A stretch of 64,000 nt of DNA from Leptospira semungkisensis (GCF_004770055.1 NZ_RQEP01000005.1:62001-126000); one strand, 5' to 3'. Counted from the stretch's first letter, positions 28,576 through 38,604 are shown. Notes: generated from the sequence alone by a model not told the origin. A program made the numbers and translations.

Positions 28576-29472
28576 ATGGCTTTGAAAATCACGGAAGTTG
28601 GCCCAAGAGACGGGCTCCAAAATGAAAAATCGGAAGTTCCCACTCGAGACAAATTCGAGTTCATACAAAAACTCATCCGAGCAGGTTTGATCCATATAGA
28701 AGCCACTTCTTTCGTGAGAAAAGAAAACATTCCCCAGTTAGGAGACGCAAAGGAGCTCTCTTCTCTTTTGGATCTGAATGGCAAGACTCAATTCAGCGCG
28801 CTCACTCCGAATTTAAAAGGATACCAAGCCGCACTCGAAGCCGGTTATAAGGAAGTCGCTGTATTTACTGCAGCCTCCGAAAGTTTCGTAAAAAAGAATA
28901 TCAACCGCACGATCCAAGAATCTATAGATGGCTTCAAAGAGATATTTCAAGAGGCAAAGAAAGATGGCCTAAAAGTGAGAGGGTACGTCTCCACAGTGAT
29001 CGATTGTCCTTACGAAGGAAAAATAGATCCCAAAAAAGTATTAGAAGTTTCTAAAATACTTTTGGACCAGGGCGCTTATGAGATCTCACTCGGTGAAACG
29101 ATAGGCACCGCGGTTCCATCCGAAGTCGAAACTCTTTTGAATGTTTTACTCAAAGAGATCCCTGCTGATAAACTTGCTGGGCATTTCCATGATACATACG
29201 GAATGGCTATCTCTAACGTGCAGAAATCTTACGAGATGGGAATCCGCTCCTTCGATTCTTCTTCTGGAGGATTGGGAGGATGCCCGTATGCGAAAGGAGC
29301 CTCCGGAAATTTAGCTACCGAAGATCTGGTGTATTATTTTCATAAATCCGGAATCGAAACAGGAATAGATCTTTCTAAACTTTTGGAAGCTTCTTCCTTT
29401 ATGGAAAGTATTCTCCAAAGAAAATTAGCGTCTCGTTCTTATATTGCTCTGAGGGCCAAAGCTGCCTCTTAA
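28576..29472 (+). CDS. Hydroxymethylglutaryl-CoA lyase
   Basis: Splits HMG-CoA to acetyl-CoA and acetoacetate, the last step of leucine breakdown. The TIM-barrel signature ITEVGPRDGLQNEKSEV opens the protein, with the metal-site HFHDTYGMA and the active-site cysteine loop GGLGGCPYAKGASGN at about residues 235-250. Length (298 aa) is normal. It starts a plus-strand trio with a TIGR02757 gene (9-nt gap) and an enoyl-CoA hydratase, two of which fit acyl-CoA catabolism. Confidence 0.95.
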   Translation: MALKITEVGPRDGLQNEKSEVPTRDKFEFIQKLIRAGLIHIEATSFVRKENIPQLGDAKELSSLLDLNGKTQFSALTPNLKGYQAALEAGYKEVAVFTAASESFVKKNINRTIQESIDGFKEIFQEAKKDGLKVRGYVSTVIDCPYEGKIDPKKVLEVSKILLDQGAYEISLGETIGTAVPSEVETLLNVLLKEIPADKLAGHFHDTYGMAISNVQKSYEMGIRSFDSSSGGLGGCPYAKGASGNLATEDLVYYFHKSGIETGIDLSKLLEASSFMESILQRKLASRSYIALRAKAAS

Positions 29473-29481
29473 TTTTTTTGA

Positions 29482-30393
29482 ATGAATGCTCATCCTATCC
29501 GATCCGACAAGGAGCTGAAGAAAAGTTTCGATCAGCTATATCGTTCTTATACAAAACCTGAGTTTCTGGATTCGGATCCTCTCTTTCTCTGCTATCTCTA
29601 CGATTCTCCAGAAGATAAGGAACTAGTCGGACTTCTCTCTGCGCTATTCGCGTACGGGAATGTGGCTGCAATCCGCGGATTTCTTTCTAGGTTACTCGAG
29701 CCTATGGGAAAGCATCCTAAGAAATATCTATTAAGCCAAGGAACCAAGATCTGGAAGAATAAATTAGGAGCCTATCGCTTTCAAAAGGAAAAAGACACTC
29801 TTCTATTTCTACAGGCTTTGCGTTTAGCCTATTTGGAATTGGAGAAGAATGGAGAGAAATTTTTAGAGCCTTGGTTTCGCCCTCTAAACGAAAAAGAAAA
29901 AGGTTTAGAAAAAAGGATCACAGGATTTCAATCCAGATTCTCTCAAATTCTAGAGTCGTTAGATCCGAATTGGAGATCTTATGGACTTGGATTCTTGATC
30001 GGGATCGGAAATCCCAAGTCTGCTCACAAACGTTATTGTATGTTCCTAAGATGGATGGTTCGTAAAGAAGCTCCCGATCTAGGGCTATATAAGAACATTC
30101 CCACCTCAGAGCTATTATTTCCTTTAGATACACATATCAATCGTCTCGCAAATATACTTGGGGTTACAAACCGAAAGACTTCCGACTTCAAGAAATCTAG
30201 GGAGATCACTGACTTCTTCCAAAGATTCTATCCGAAAGATCCTTTAAGAATGGACTTTGCCTTATGCAGATTAGGAATTTTAAGGAAATGTAAATCTCAA
30301 TATGTTCGTGAACTCTGCGAGTCTTGCGAGCTGAACTCTGTCTGCATGGTATATGCAAAAAAGAGATTGAAACTTACTAGGACTCCTTCCTGA
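29482..30393 (+). CDS. TIGR02757 (DUF2400) protein with Fe-S-like Cys cluster
   Basis: A 303-aa protein of the TIGR02757 family. The C-terminal half has RYCMFLRWMVRKEAPDLGLYKNIP and LLFPLDTHINRLANILGV, a helical arrangement like HhH-GPD DNA glycosylases, and LRMDFALCRLGIL. It ends in four cysteines spaced C-x8-C-x2-C-x5-C (RKCKSQYVREL, ESC, NSVC), close to the C-x6-C-x2-C-x5-C [4Fe-4S] loop of endonuclease III. No member has a defined activity that I know of. The glycosylase relation is inferred from these features. Confidence 0.85.
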   Translation: MNAHPIRSDKELKKSFDQLYRSYTKPEFLDSDPLFLCYLYDSPEDKELVGLLSALFAYGNVAAIRGFLSRLLEPMGKHPKKYLLSQGTKIWKNKLGAYRFQKEKDTLLFLQALRLAYLELEKNGEKFLEPWFRPLNEKEKGLEKRITGFQSRFSQILESLDPNWRSYGLGFLIGIGNPKSAHKRYCMFLRWMVRKEAPDLGLYKNIPTSELLFPLDTHINRLANILGVTNRKTSDFKKSREITDFFQRFYPKDPLRMDFALCRLGILRKCKSQYVRELCESCELNSVCMVYAKKRLKLTRTPS

Positions 30394-30414
30394 TAATCCA
30401 GTAACCTGATCTTA

Positions 30415-30420
30415 TATAAT
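30415..30420 (+). promoter_or_regulatory. Perfect -10 box ahead of the enoyl-CoA hydratase gene
   Basis: TATAAT at 30415-30420 lies 20 bases before the start at 30441. The region 17 bases upstream (GATAAT) is a poor -35. It could start a separate transcript with a very short leader. Evidence is limited to the -10 match. Confidence 0.3.
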
Positions 30421-30440
30421 ATTAGAGAGAATCAAACAAG

Positions 30441-31214
30441 ATGAAACATATTCGGATCGAAGAGAAAGAAAGCCTCGCTTGGATATGGTTGGATAACCAA
30501 CCAGCAAACGAAATGACCGAAGAACTGATGGACGAGTTGATCGAAGCCCATCGAATTCTCGCAGATAAGAAAAGCGTCAGAGCGGTTCTCATCGGATCTA
30601 AGTCGGACAAATTCTTCTCCAACGGATTGGATCCGAATTATATGTTAGAAAGAAATGCAGAAGGAAGGATCAAAGTATTCGCAAAGCTCTTCGAAATGAT
30701 GAGAGTCATCTATTCTTTTCCAAAGCCGGAAGCGTCCGTCATCAACGGACATGCAATGGCAGGAGGAGCAGTTCTCGCAATACTCACAGATTTCAGATTC
30801 ATGTCCGAAGGAAAGGCACGTTATTGTTTTTCGGAAGTATTAGTAGGACTGACAATTCCTCCGACTCTCTTAAGGATCATCGAGTCCGTTGTAGGAAGAC
30901 CAAACCTGAGAGAAGTCGCTATGTTAGGCAGAGCCTTTAAGCCGGAAGAAGCAAAGTCGATCGGACTGGTAGATTCCCTGCATGCACCGGAAGAACTGCA
31001 TAAAAAAGCAGAATCTTATATGTTAGGGTTTATGGACCTTCCCCAAGCTAGCGTTCAATCTATTAAGAAAGGGATCCGTATAGATATGATCTCCGAATTA
31101 AATTCTCCTGTCGAAAATCAGATCAGCGAATTCAAACCCTTCGTAGTAGGCAATTTCGAAGAAGGACTGAAAGCGGTTCTGGAAAAGAGAAGGCCTAAGT
31201 TTATAAACGATTGA
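30441..31214 (+). CDS. Enoyl-CoA hydratase/isomerase family protein
   Basis: Crotonase-fold protein of 257 aa. N-terminal LAWIWLDNQPANEMTEELMDEL and the oxyanion-hole segments SNGLDPNYML and INGHAMAGGAVLAILTDFRFMS match the family. The catalytic glutamates of classical enoyl-CoA hydratase are not obvious: the second position reads VLVGLTIPPTLLRIIESVVG, so isomerase or another crotonase reaction is possible. It lies 47 nt after the TIGR02757 gene. Role in fatty-acid or branched-chain acyl-CoA metabolism is inferred. Confidence 0.88.
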   Translation: MKHIRIEEKESLAWIWLDNQPANEMTEELMDELIEAHRILADKKSVRAVLIGSKSDKFFSNGLDPNYMLERNAEGRIKVFAKLFEMMRVIYSFPKPEASVINGHAMAGGAVLAILTDFRFMSEGKARYCFSEVLVGLTIPPTLLRIIESVVGRPNLREVAMLGRAFKPEEAKSIGLVDSLHAPEELHKKAESYMLGFMDLPQASVQSIKKGIRIDMISELNSPVENQISEFKPFVVGNFEEGLKAVLEKRRPKFIND

Positions 31215-31242
31215 TTTTTAAGAAAAGGAAAAAGGGAAGAAG

Positions 31243-31317
31243 TGGTACCGCCACGGAGAATTGAACTCCGGTTACCAGGATGAAAACCTGGTGTCCTAAC
31301 CACTAGACGATGGCGGC
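31243..31317 (-). tRNA. tRNA-Glu (UUC)
   Basis: A full cloverleaf is read on the minus strand, with anticodon stem CCAGG/CCTGG, loop TTTTCAT and anticodon TTC, a T-loop TTCAATT, and an acceptor arm GCCGCCA paired to TGGCGGT. The 3' CCA is encoded at 31243-31245. The first acceptor pair is G-U, which is slightly unusual. It lies 28 nt after tRNA-Lys on the same transcript. Confidence 0.95.
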
Positions 31318-31345
31318 GTTTATTCGATTTAATTTAGTTGTGTTC

Positions 31346-31418
31346 TGAGTCGTTTGGGACTCGAACCCAAGACCCTCTCATTAAAAGTGAGATGCTCTAC
31401 CAACTGAGCTAACGACTC
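31346..31418 (-). tRNA. tRNA-Lys (UUU)
   Basis: Cloverleaf on the minus strand with acceptor GAGTCGT/ACGACTC, D-loop AGCTCAGTTGGTAGAGC, anticodon loop CTTTTAA giving TTT, and T-arm TTCGAGT. CCA is not encoded after the discriminator A. It precedes tRNA-Glu and is preceded by a good promoter at 31431-31458. Confidence 0.95.
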
Positions 31419-31430
31419 GAACGTAAGAAC

Positions 31431-31458
31431 ACGATATTTTTCGACCCTCGCTGGTCAA
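31431..31458 (-). promoter_or_regulatory. Probable sigma-70 promoter for the tRNA-Lys/tRNA-Glu unit
   Basis: On the minus strand, TTGACC (-35, 31453-31458) is followed by a 16-base spacer and TATCGT (-10, 31431-31436). The expected start would fall about 6 bases before the tRNA-Lys 5' end. The arrangement fits a stable-RNA promoter. Confidence 0.55.
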
Positions 31459-31492
31459 ACGAATTTCGAAGGATTTTTACAAGTTTCCGAAA

Positions 31493-32776
<1,284 letters not shown>

Positions 32777-32830
32777 TTATTTTCTTTCTCTTTATTATTT
32801 AAATGATCTATTAATAGGTTCATATTCTTC

Positions 32831-33826
32831 TCAAAGAATGCTCTCTAATGCATCTACATGAACTGCGAATCCGCAGGCATCCTTTTGGGTTCCGGAGAAG
32901 AGTTCGTAGAGATGATCGTAAGAACCTCCTGTCAGAACTGGCTCCGAGCTTCCGGAAACATATCCTTGGAAAACAAATCCGGTATAATACTCTAGATCCG
33001 GGATCAGAGTATAATCCGCACAGAACTCCACACCTGGAACCTGACCTAAAGACTTGAGTATCTCCCCCGTATCGGAGACAATCTTTTGGAAGGAATCAGA
33101 AAGCCCAGCGGAAGAAAATTTAGAAGCCAAGTCCACTGCGTTGGAATAGAATCCTAGGCAAAGAGCTTCGAGTACCGGATAAATCTTCATTCCCCCCTTC
33201 TTTTCCAAGAAGCGACGGATCTCAGGAAGGTTTTTTCTATATAATAAAAACGATAACTGTCTCTTCTCACTTCTGGAAAGATCCAAGGATTCCAGAACGG
33301 AGTGAAATACGTTCACATTCCCCAAAACGATCGTTAGCGGAGACTTTAAAGAAAGCGCAGAGAATAGGGAAGAAATCTCTTTCAAAATCCCTAATATGGC
33401 AGAAGCTCCCGAGCCTCCGATATGCTCTGCTCCGATCTGTAGGACTTCTTTTCTAGAGCCGCTCTTTCTACCATAGTCCCGAAAGATCTTTCCTTGGTAA
33501 AAGATGCGTTGGTTTTCTTTGCGGTGCGCAAAACCGGCCATTCCCTTGACTGCTTGAACGGTAAGATCTGCGCTGGGAGAGATCTCATTCCCATCTGAAT
33601 CCCTAAATCTATAGAGAGCGCTGGAATCTTCGGCAGAAACGGTGAGAAGAAAGGAAGAAGAATAATCGAAAGAAGGTAAAAATACCTCGGAGTAACCGAA
33701 ACCTTTCAGGCCTGAGCTTAAAGAATCTAGAAGTTTGCGTCTTTCCGAGCTCTCGTTCGGACCGAGAAAGTGAAAGCCGTCCGGTATCCATTTTTTCTCA
33801 CTAAACTCTGGAGGATTATGTGTCAT
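32831..33826 (-). CDS. hisZ: ATP phosphoribosyltransferase regulatory subunit HisZ
   Basis: HisZ is a catalytically inactive histidyl-tRNA synthetase paralogue that regulates the short form of HisG in histidine synthesis. Class II motifs remain: the SPSADLTVQAVKGMAGF region, RIFYQGKIFRDYGRKSGSRKEVLQIGAEHIGG (motif 2-like), and LIPDLEYYTGFVFQGYV. At 331 aa it lacks the C-terminal anticodon-binding domain of HisS. HisG is not in the window. HisS itself is unlikely because of the length. Confidence 0.9.
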   Translation of the reverse strand: MTHNPPEFSEKKWIPDGFHFLGPNESSERRKLLDSLSSGLKGFGYSEVFLPSFDYSSSFLLTVSAEDSSALYRFRDSDGNEISPSADLTVQAVKGMAGFAHRKENQRIFYQGKIFRDYGRKSGSRKEVLQIGAEHIGGSGASAILGILKEISSLFSALSLKSPLTIVLGNVNVFHSVLESLDLSRSEKRQLSFLLYRKNLPEIRRFLEKKGGMKIYPVLEALCLGFYSNAVDLASKFSSAGLSDSFQKIVSDTGEILKSLGQVPGVEFCADYTLIPDLEYYTGFVFQGYVSGSSEPVLTGGSYDHLYELFSGTQKDACGFAVHVDALESIL

Positions 33827-33876
33827 CTGCTCTTTGCGAAAGCCCCAAAGAACAGTTCGTTTTGCATAGGGTAGAA

Positions 33877-33905
33877 TTCAAATCGTTTTTCCCAAAAAAT
33901 AGAAT
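33877..33905 (+). promoter_or_regulatory. Candidate promoter for the acyltransferase-dehydrogenase fusion
   Basis: TTCAAA (33877-33882), a 17-base spacer, and TAGAAT (33900-33905) give a reasonable sigma-70-like match. It would produce a leader of about 110 bases before the start at 34025. This is read from the sequence only and is a weak call. Confidence 0.35.
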
Positions 33906-34024
33906 GACAATAAGCCTTCCAAGGATAGAAAGTATTCTCCGGAAATCTCGTAACGAACCGTAAGTTCGATCTTACTCCAACCGAAAACCGGGAACCACCG
34001 CTAGATCAAAGACAGAGACGTACC

Positions 34025-36037
34025 ATGGCAGAAAAAGAGCAATCCGTCGGTAGATGGCAAAAGGAATTCTTCGAGAACATTCACCTCTTCAAAAGATCGG
34101 GAATGAGCGAAGAAGAAGCAAAGAAGATACTCCAGAAATTTCTGTACCTTTGCTCAGTCACTCCTATGCCTCCGGTCATGGATGTTTTCAAGGACCCTTC
34201 TTCCCTGGAAAAAATCGGTGTGTATACTCCTCCTGAGAAAAAGGCAAGAGAGTTCATGATCGAGTTCCTTTCTCCTATTATGAAATTCTTCACTGTAGAA
34301 GGGATCGAAAACCTTGCTGCAGTAAAACCTCTGATCGGAAAATATCCTGTCACTCTGATCTCCAATCACTTGAGCCACTTAGACGCTCCTGCAATCTTTC
34401 ATCTTTTGTACCATGCTTCTCCAGAAGGAAGAGAAGTCGCAGAGCAACTGGTCTTTATCGCCGGTCGTCTGGCATACGAACCCGATTTTACCAGACTCGG
34501 TCTGTATATGTTCGGAACACTTCTGGTCTGCTCCAAGAGGGACATGGCGGATAACCCAAGTCTTTCGGATTTAATGACCAAGATCAACATGAGAGCCTTC
34601 CGTCATTCTCAGAAACTACAAAGCGAAGGAAAGATCGCTGCCATCTTCCCCGAAGGAACCCGTTCCAGAGACGGAAGATTGATGCCTTTCGTGGACACTG
34701 TCTATCATTATGTTGCGAATAAGGTGATCCTTCCTATTTCTTTAGAGAAGACGGACAAGATTCTTCCTACAACTAGCCTTCTATTCAATCAGGTTGCAGG
34801 AAAGCTTACGATCGGCAAACCAGTACTGGTCGGAGATCTCTCTAAAAAGGAAATGGCAACATTTCCAAAAGACGTAGAGCATCTTCCTTTTCCGGAACAT
34901 GGGGATAAGAAGCAATTCCTGATCGATAATCTTGCTCTGCTTGTAGGACAAAATCTGAACAAGCACCAACATGGTATTTATCGAAACCTATATAGCGCGG
35001 ATTCCAGAGACCAAAACAAACTCATCAAGGTACCGAAAGAACCAAATGAGAAAGTTGTCGTCATTGGAAACAGCAGCATGGGAATTGCAATCGCAACGGT
35101 GCTTGCAAACAAGGATGTAGTCGTTCAAGTATATCATCCGGACCAAAGCTATACTTCCCAATCCAATATAGAGAGAAGGGATCTAAGAACTTATTCTCTG
35201 TACAAGCTTCCACCCAACCTGACATTTACTTCCGATCCGGAAGATCTGAAGAATGCTACCTTATTCATCCAAGGAACCAATCCTTGGGAATTGCATACGA
35301 TCTATCCGGATCTGCAACCTTACTTAAGTAAGAACAAGGCGCCTTTCTTCAATATCATCAAAGGATTTACAAGTTCCGGTTTGATCTTGGACGATCTACA
35401 ACAAGGCCTCGGGTTAGAAGACGATAGGATCGGAGTCATCTCCGGAGCTTCTTATCCGGATCAGATCATGGAGAGAAAGATCTCCGGATTCGAGATTGCT
35501 GCCGTAAACGAAAGCCTCATTCCACGTATTCAAAAATTGTTAACTACAGGTTATATCTTCCCGAGACCGGCCATCATTCCAACAGACGTGAAAGGAGTGC
35601 AGCTTGGAGGAGCTCTCAAAACGATCTACGCTCTCGTTATGGGAATTGTAGAAGGTCATTTTGAGCAGACTCTCGGTGGGAATGTGGATAATTCTCTCTT
35701 CCATCTTTCCAATCGTTTCTTCAATGAAATGGTAAAGGTAGGAGTGCAGATGGGAGGAAAACAAGAAACCTTCCAAGGATTATCGGGACTCACTGACTTC
35801 ATGCTTTCTTGTTTCGGAACGGATGCAAAAGACAGAAAGACCGGCTATGATATCGCAAACGGACGTCCGTCCGAAAAGATGTCTAACGGATTTTATGGTC
35901 TGAAAGTAATGCCGAACCTAATGAAGATAGATCCTACGGACGTTCCTATTATGTATGCAGCCTACGAAGTAGTCATCAATAAGAAGGATGTCCGCAAGGT
36001 CGCAGAAGGTATGGAAGAAAGACTTTCGAGAGTTTAG
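34025..36037 (+). CDS. Fused PlsC-type acyltransferase and GpsA-type glycerol-3-phosphate dehydrogenase
   Basis: One 670-aa protein joins two steps of glycerophospholipid synthesis. Residues 1-310 are an acyltransferase with the catalytic NHLSHLDA (His115-x4-Asp120) and FPEGTRSRDG (208-217). Residues 340-670 match NAD(P)-dependent GpsA: Rossmann VVVIGNSSMGIAIA (344-357), IIKGFTSSG, VISGASYPDQIM, and GVQLGGALKTIYALVMG, in which Lys532 matches the GpsA catalytic lysine, then TFQGLSGLTDF. DHAP would be reduced to glycerol-3-phosphate and acylated by the same chain. No stop or frameshift separates the halves. The Rossmann glycine pattern (GNSSMG) differs from the usual GxGxxG. Confidence 0.93.
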   Translation: MAEKEQSVGRWQKEFFENIHLFKRSGMSEEEAKKILQKFLYLCSVTPMPPVMDVFKDPSSLEKIGVYTPPEKKAREFMIEFLSPIMKFFTVEGIENLAAVKPLIGKYPVTLISNHLSHLDAPAIFHLLYHASPEGREVAEQLVFIAGRLAYEPDFTRLGLYMFGTLLVCSKRDMADNPSLSDLMTKINMRAFRHSQKLQSEGKIAAIFPEGTRSRDGRLMPFVDTVYHYVANKVILPISLEKTDKILPTTSLLFNQVAGKLTIGKPVLVGDLSKKEMATFPKDVEHLPFPEHGDKKQFLIDNLALLVGQNLNKHQHGIYRNLYSADSRDQNKLIKVPKEPNEKVVVIGNSSMGIAIATVLANKDVVVQVYHPDQSYTSQSNIERRDLRTYSLYKLPPNLTFTSDPEDLKNATLFIQGTNPWELHTIYPDLQPYLSKNKAPFFNIIKGFTSSGLILDDLQQGLGLEDDRIGVISGASYPDQIMERKISGFEIAAVNESLIPRIQKLLTTGYIFPRPAIIPTDVKGVQLGGALKTIYALVMGIVEGHFEQTLGGNVDNSLFHLSNRFFNEMVKVGVQMGGKQETFQGLSGLTDFMLSCFGTDAKDRKTGYDIANGRPSEKMSNGFYGLKVMPNLMKIDPTDVPIMYAAYEVVINKKDVRKVAEGMEERLSRV

Positions 36038-36090
36038 TCAATCTCCTGCAACAAAGGCGATTAGTTTCCAGTTCTTGTCTTTTTGATTGA

Positions 36091-36119
36091 GATTAGCCCG
36101 ACAATCGATCGGGCTAATC
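36091..36119. terminator. Strong hairpin between the fusion gene and the TetR gene
   Basis: GATTAGCCCGA (36091-36101) is the exact complement of TCGGGCTAATC (36109-36119), giving an 11-bp stem with a 7-base loop. It sits between two convergent genes. Neither side is followed by a clean T run, so it is either a weak bidirectional terminator or an mRNA-end stabiliser. Confidence 0.5.
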
Positions 36120-36136
36120 AAGAAAACTTTCGCAAA

Positions 36137-36814
36137 TTATCTAGGTCCGTTTACAAAGATCTCGAGAAGACCCTCAGCCAATGCTTCTATTTCACTGGCT
36201 CTCTCTTGCAAGAGACGGAAAGTTTTTTGCATGGCAAGCTCCGCTTCTTCTTTCGGGACCCCGAAGGTCGCAAGTCCCAATTCGATAACGGTCGCCATCA
36301 TTCGGACTCGATCCACCTGCCCGGAATACACCATTTCTTCCAATAAGCTTTGAAAGACTCCTCTAAAAGCAAGAGTGCGTATTAGATAATCTTGATGATC
36401 AAATCTAGGGTTGTACTTCTCGAATAGGATCTTACTTCTATGAGCTCCCCTCTTACCTATCATCTCCGTGACTCCTTGGGTCCGATAGGCAGCCAGATAG
36501 GTTTCGGCTATAGAAAGCTTTTTCTGACAGAGATAAAATTGAAGTCCTATCTCCAAGGCAAAGACCAAGGGAGGATCCATTTCTCCCACGAGCCTTTCTG
36601 CGGTATCTCCCGCTTCGTTAAAGACTTCTCCAGCTATTGCTAGCAGAATCTCTTCTTTGTTCTTAAAGAAATGATAAAGGCTTCCTGTTGTGATATCCGC
36701 TTCTTCTATAATCCTGCGGATGGTTGCCTTCTCATATCCTTCGCTGACGAATAACTTTCTCGAGACTTCTAATATCTTTGCTCGAACGCGATTCGATTGT
36801 TCCTCTCTCTTCAT
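36137..36814 (-). CDS. TetR-family transcriptional repressor
   Basis: A 225-aa regulator. The DNA-binding domain occupies residues 8-55, with AKILEVSRKLFVSEGYEKATIRRIIEEADITTGSLYHFFKNKEEIL, the usual TetR helix-turn-helix followed by a Phe/Tyr-rich turn. The rest is an all-helical ligand domain with no recognised signature. It follows the FGGY kinase on the same strand with a 153-nt gap that contains an inverted repeat (36849-36868). It is the natural candidate to bind the palindrome ahead of the kinase at 38621-38640. Confidence 0.92.
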   Translation of the reverse strand: MKREEQSNRVRAKILEVSRKLFVSEGYEKATIRRIIEEADITTGSLYHFFKNKEEILLAIAGEVFNEAGDTAERLVGEMDPPLVFALEIGLQFYLCQKKLSIAETYLAAYRTQGVTEMIGKRGAHRSKILFEKYNPRFDHQDYLIRTLAFRGVFQSLLEEMVYSGQVDRVRMMATVIELGLATFGVPKEEAELAMQKTFRLLQERASEIEALAEGLLEIFVNGPR

Positions 36815-36848
36815 TGGTTAACACCCTTGCCTTAACCGGGTTCGGAAA

Positions 36849-36868
36849 AAGATCCGAAAACGGATCTT
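36849..36868. promoter_or_regulatory. Inverted repeat ahead of the tetR gene
   Basis: AAGATCCG (36849-36856) and CGGATCTT (36861-36868) are perfect 8-base arms around AAAA. The site lies 35 bases upstream of the tetR start. It could be an operator or a hairpin in the kinase-tetR mRNA. It does not match the palindrome at 38621. Confidence 0.4.
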
Positions 36869-36967
36869 CTCCGAAATATCCAAGAACCACCTCAGCATTT
36901 CGAAAAACTAATGCGTTAGGAGTATTTTTCATAAGCAATCCCTTATGGGATATAACACCGATTAAAT

Positions 36968-38575
36968 TTATATATGTATGTTTAAAGTTGCATAATGCTC
37001 TTTGTTGGATTCGTAAAGTTTTTTAAATACTGAAAAGTTTCGATCATATATTTTTTGATTCGCTTTATTCGGAGACCAACTCTGTCTACTCGGGATCAAA
37101 TTCCTGATTTCTGCGAAAGAACTTATCTTTCCCAGACCAAGAGCAGCTATCGCAGCGGCACCAGTAGCTCCCGCGTTCTGCGGATGATCTATTGTCTCTA
37201 TAATCTTACCAGTAATATCTGCAAGAATCTGACAAATAATCGGAGAGCGAGCCACTCCTCCTACAAATCGTATGGTAGAGGAAGCGGGGATCTTTGCTTC
37301 AGATAATTCTAATATCCATCTTTTATGAAATGCGATCCCTTCGATTACGGAACGGATCAGCTTTCTCTTTCCGGTATCCAGACCAATATTGAAGAACATT
37401 CCTCTTGCTGCTGGATCCTCGAAAGGACAACGATTTCCGTGCAACCAAGGAGTAAAGATCACACCATCACTTCCCGCAGGAGTATCTTTTATAGACTCAA
37501 ATAAGAATGCAAAGAGGCTATCATGTATGGCGTCTTGGCCTTCCGTTACATTCTTCTTTTCTAAATATACGTCGATTTCGTCCAAGGCGAGATGGTCTTT
37601 TACCCATTGCAGACATTTGCCGGAGGTTTCCTGCTCACCAAAATAACTATAATAACCCGCTCTTGCTCCCACAATAGAAGCGATCCTAGCATTGATATCC
37701 ACCGTTCTTTTTTTGGTTACGGTGGAAACCCAGCCGGAAGTACCCGCATAAATATGCGTGTCACCTTCTTCTACTGCTCCTGCTCCTATACCGATAAGAG
37801 AAGCGTCCCCTCCTCCTCCAAAAACGGCAGTCCCCGGTTTTAAACCCAGTTCATTAGCAGAGGCTTCTGTTAACCCGCCGATCTTCTCCGTAGATTGAAC
37901 CAATTCAGGAAGATGATCCAGTCTTACACCGAAAGTCTTGCAAAGTCCTTTATGCCAATGCCCCTTGCCCGGACGAGAATCATATAAGAATGTAGCAAAT
38001 GCTGAGTCCAAGGTCATGGTTGCCCGTCCAGTGCATCTGGTAGTTAGATAATCTTTTACATCCAACCATTTATAGATCTTGGAAAAGTTTTCAGGTTCCT
38101 TCGCTTCTACCCATTTATATTTCCATAATGGATCCTTAACACTTCCGGCAACTGCACCCGTAATCTGCAAGGATCTAAGAAGTTTAAATGCATTGAGACC
38201 TTCTATCTTGATCCCGTGTTCTATTCCCTTCTTCATTTCTTCTCGAGCTCTTTGGTCCATATAACTCATAGCAGGTCGAACAGGTTTCAGATCCTTATCG
38301 ATGAGTACCAGCCCTTGCATTTGAGAACAAAAGGAAATACCTGAGATGAGAGCCGGATCCAATCCGGTTTCTTTTAGAAGAAGGGAAGTTGTCTCTCTCA
38401 TTGCCTTCCACCAATCTTCCGGATCCTGCTCCACTCCTCCCCCATCCAAAAGAGTAAGTCCGTATTCCAAGGAAGAAGAATGAATCAGAGTCAGTTTGTC
38501 TTCGATTTCGAAAAGGCAAGTCTTGGTCCCAGTGGTTCCAATATCATAGGCCAAAACATAGACTTTAGATTTCAT
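36968..38575 (-). CDS. FGGY-family carbohydrate kinase, xylulokinase-like
   Basis: Sugar kinase of 535 aa with the actin-like ATPase fold. N-terminal LAYDIGTTGTKTCLFE is the phosphate-1 motif; SFCSQMQGLVLIDKDLKPVRPAMSYMDQRA fits the FGGY substrate region; GGGGDASLIGIGAG has the catalytic Asp; and RFVGGVARSPIICQILADITG plus PQNAGATGAAAIAALGLG form the C-terminal signature. Xylulokinase is the closest relation, but gluconate, ribulose or glycerol kinases share these motifs. An AGGAGG site at 38585-38590 precedes the ATG. Confidence 0.9.
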   Translation of the reverse strand: MKSKVYVLAYDIGTTGTKTCLFEIEDKLTLIHSSSLEYGLTLLDGGGVEQDPEDWWKAMRETTSLLLKETGLDPALISGISFCSQMQGLVLIDKDLKPVRPAMSYMDQRAREEMKKGIEHGIKIEGLNAFKLLRSLQITGAVAGSVKDPLWKYKWVEAKEPENFSKIYKWLDVKDYLTTRCTGRATMTLDSAFATFLYDSRPGKGHWHKGLCKTFGVRLDHLPELVQSTEKIGGLTEASANELGLKPGTAVFGGGGDASLIGIGAGAVEEGDTHIYAGTSGWVSTVTKKRTVDINARIASIVGARAGYYSYFGEQETSGKCLQWVKDHLALDEIDVYLEKKNVTEGQDAIHDSLFAFLFESIKDTPAGSDGVIFTPWLHGNRCPFEDPAARGMFFNIGLDTGKRKLIRSVIEGIAFHKRWILELSEAKIPASSTIRFVGGVARSPIICQILADITGKIIETIDHPQNAGATGAAAIAALGLGKISSFAEIRNLIPSRQSWSPNKANQKIYDRNFSVFKKLYESNKEHYATLNIHI

Positions 38576-38604
38576 GAATACAAACCTCCTAATCTCCAGC
38601 TTTC

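Noticed and set aside
36732..36938. Open frame of 68 codons overlapping the tetR start
   Set aside because: It runs out of frame through the tetR start region, has no ribosome site or recognisable motif, and covers the inverted repeat at 36849. Treated as chance.
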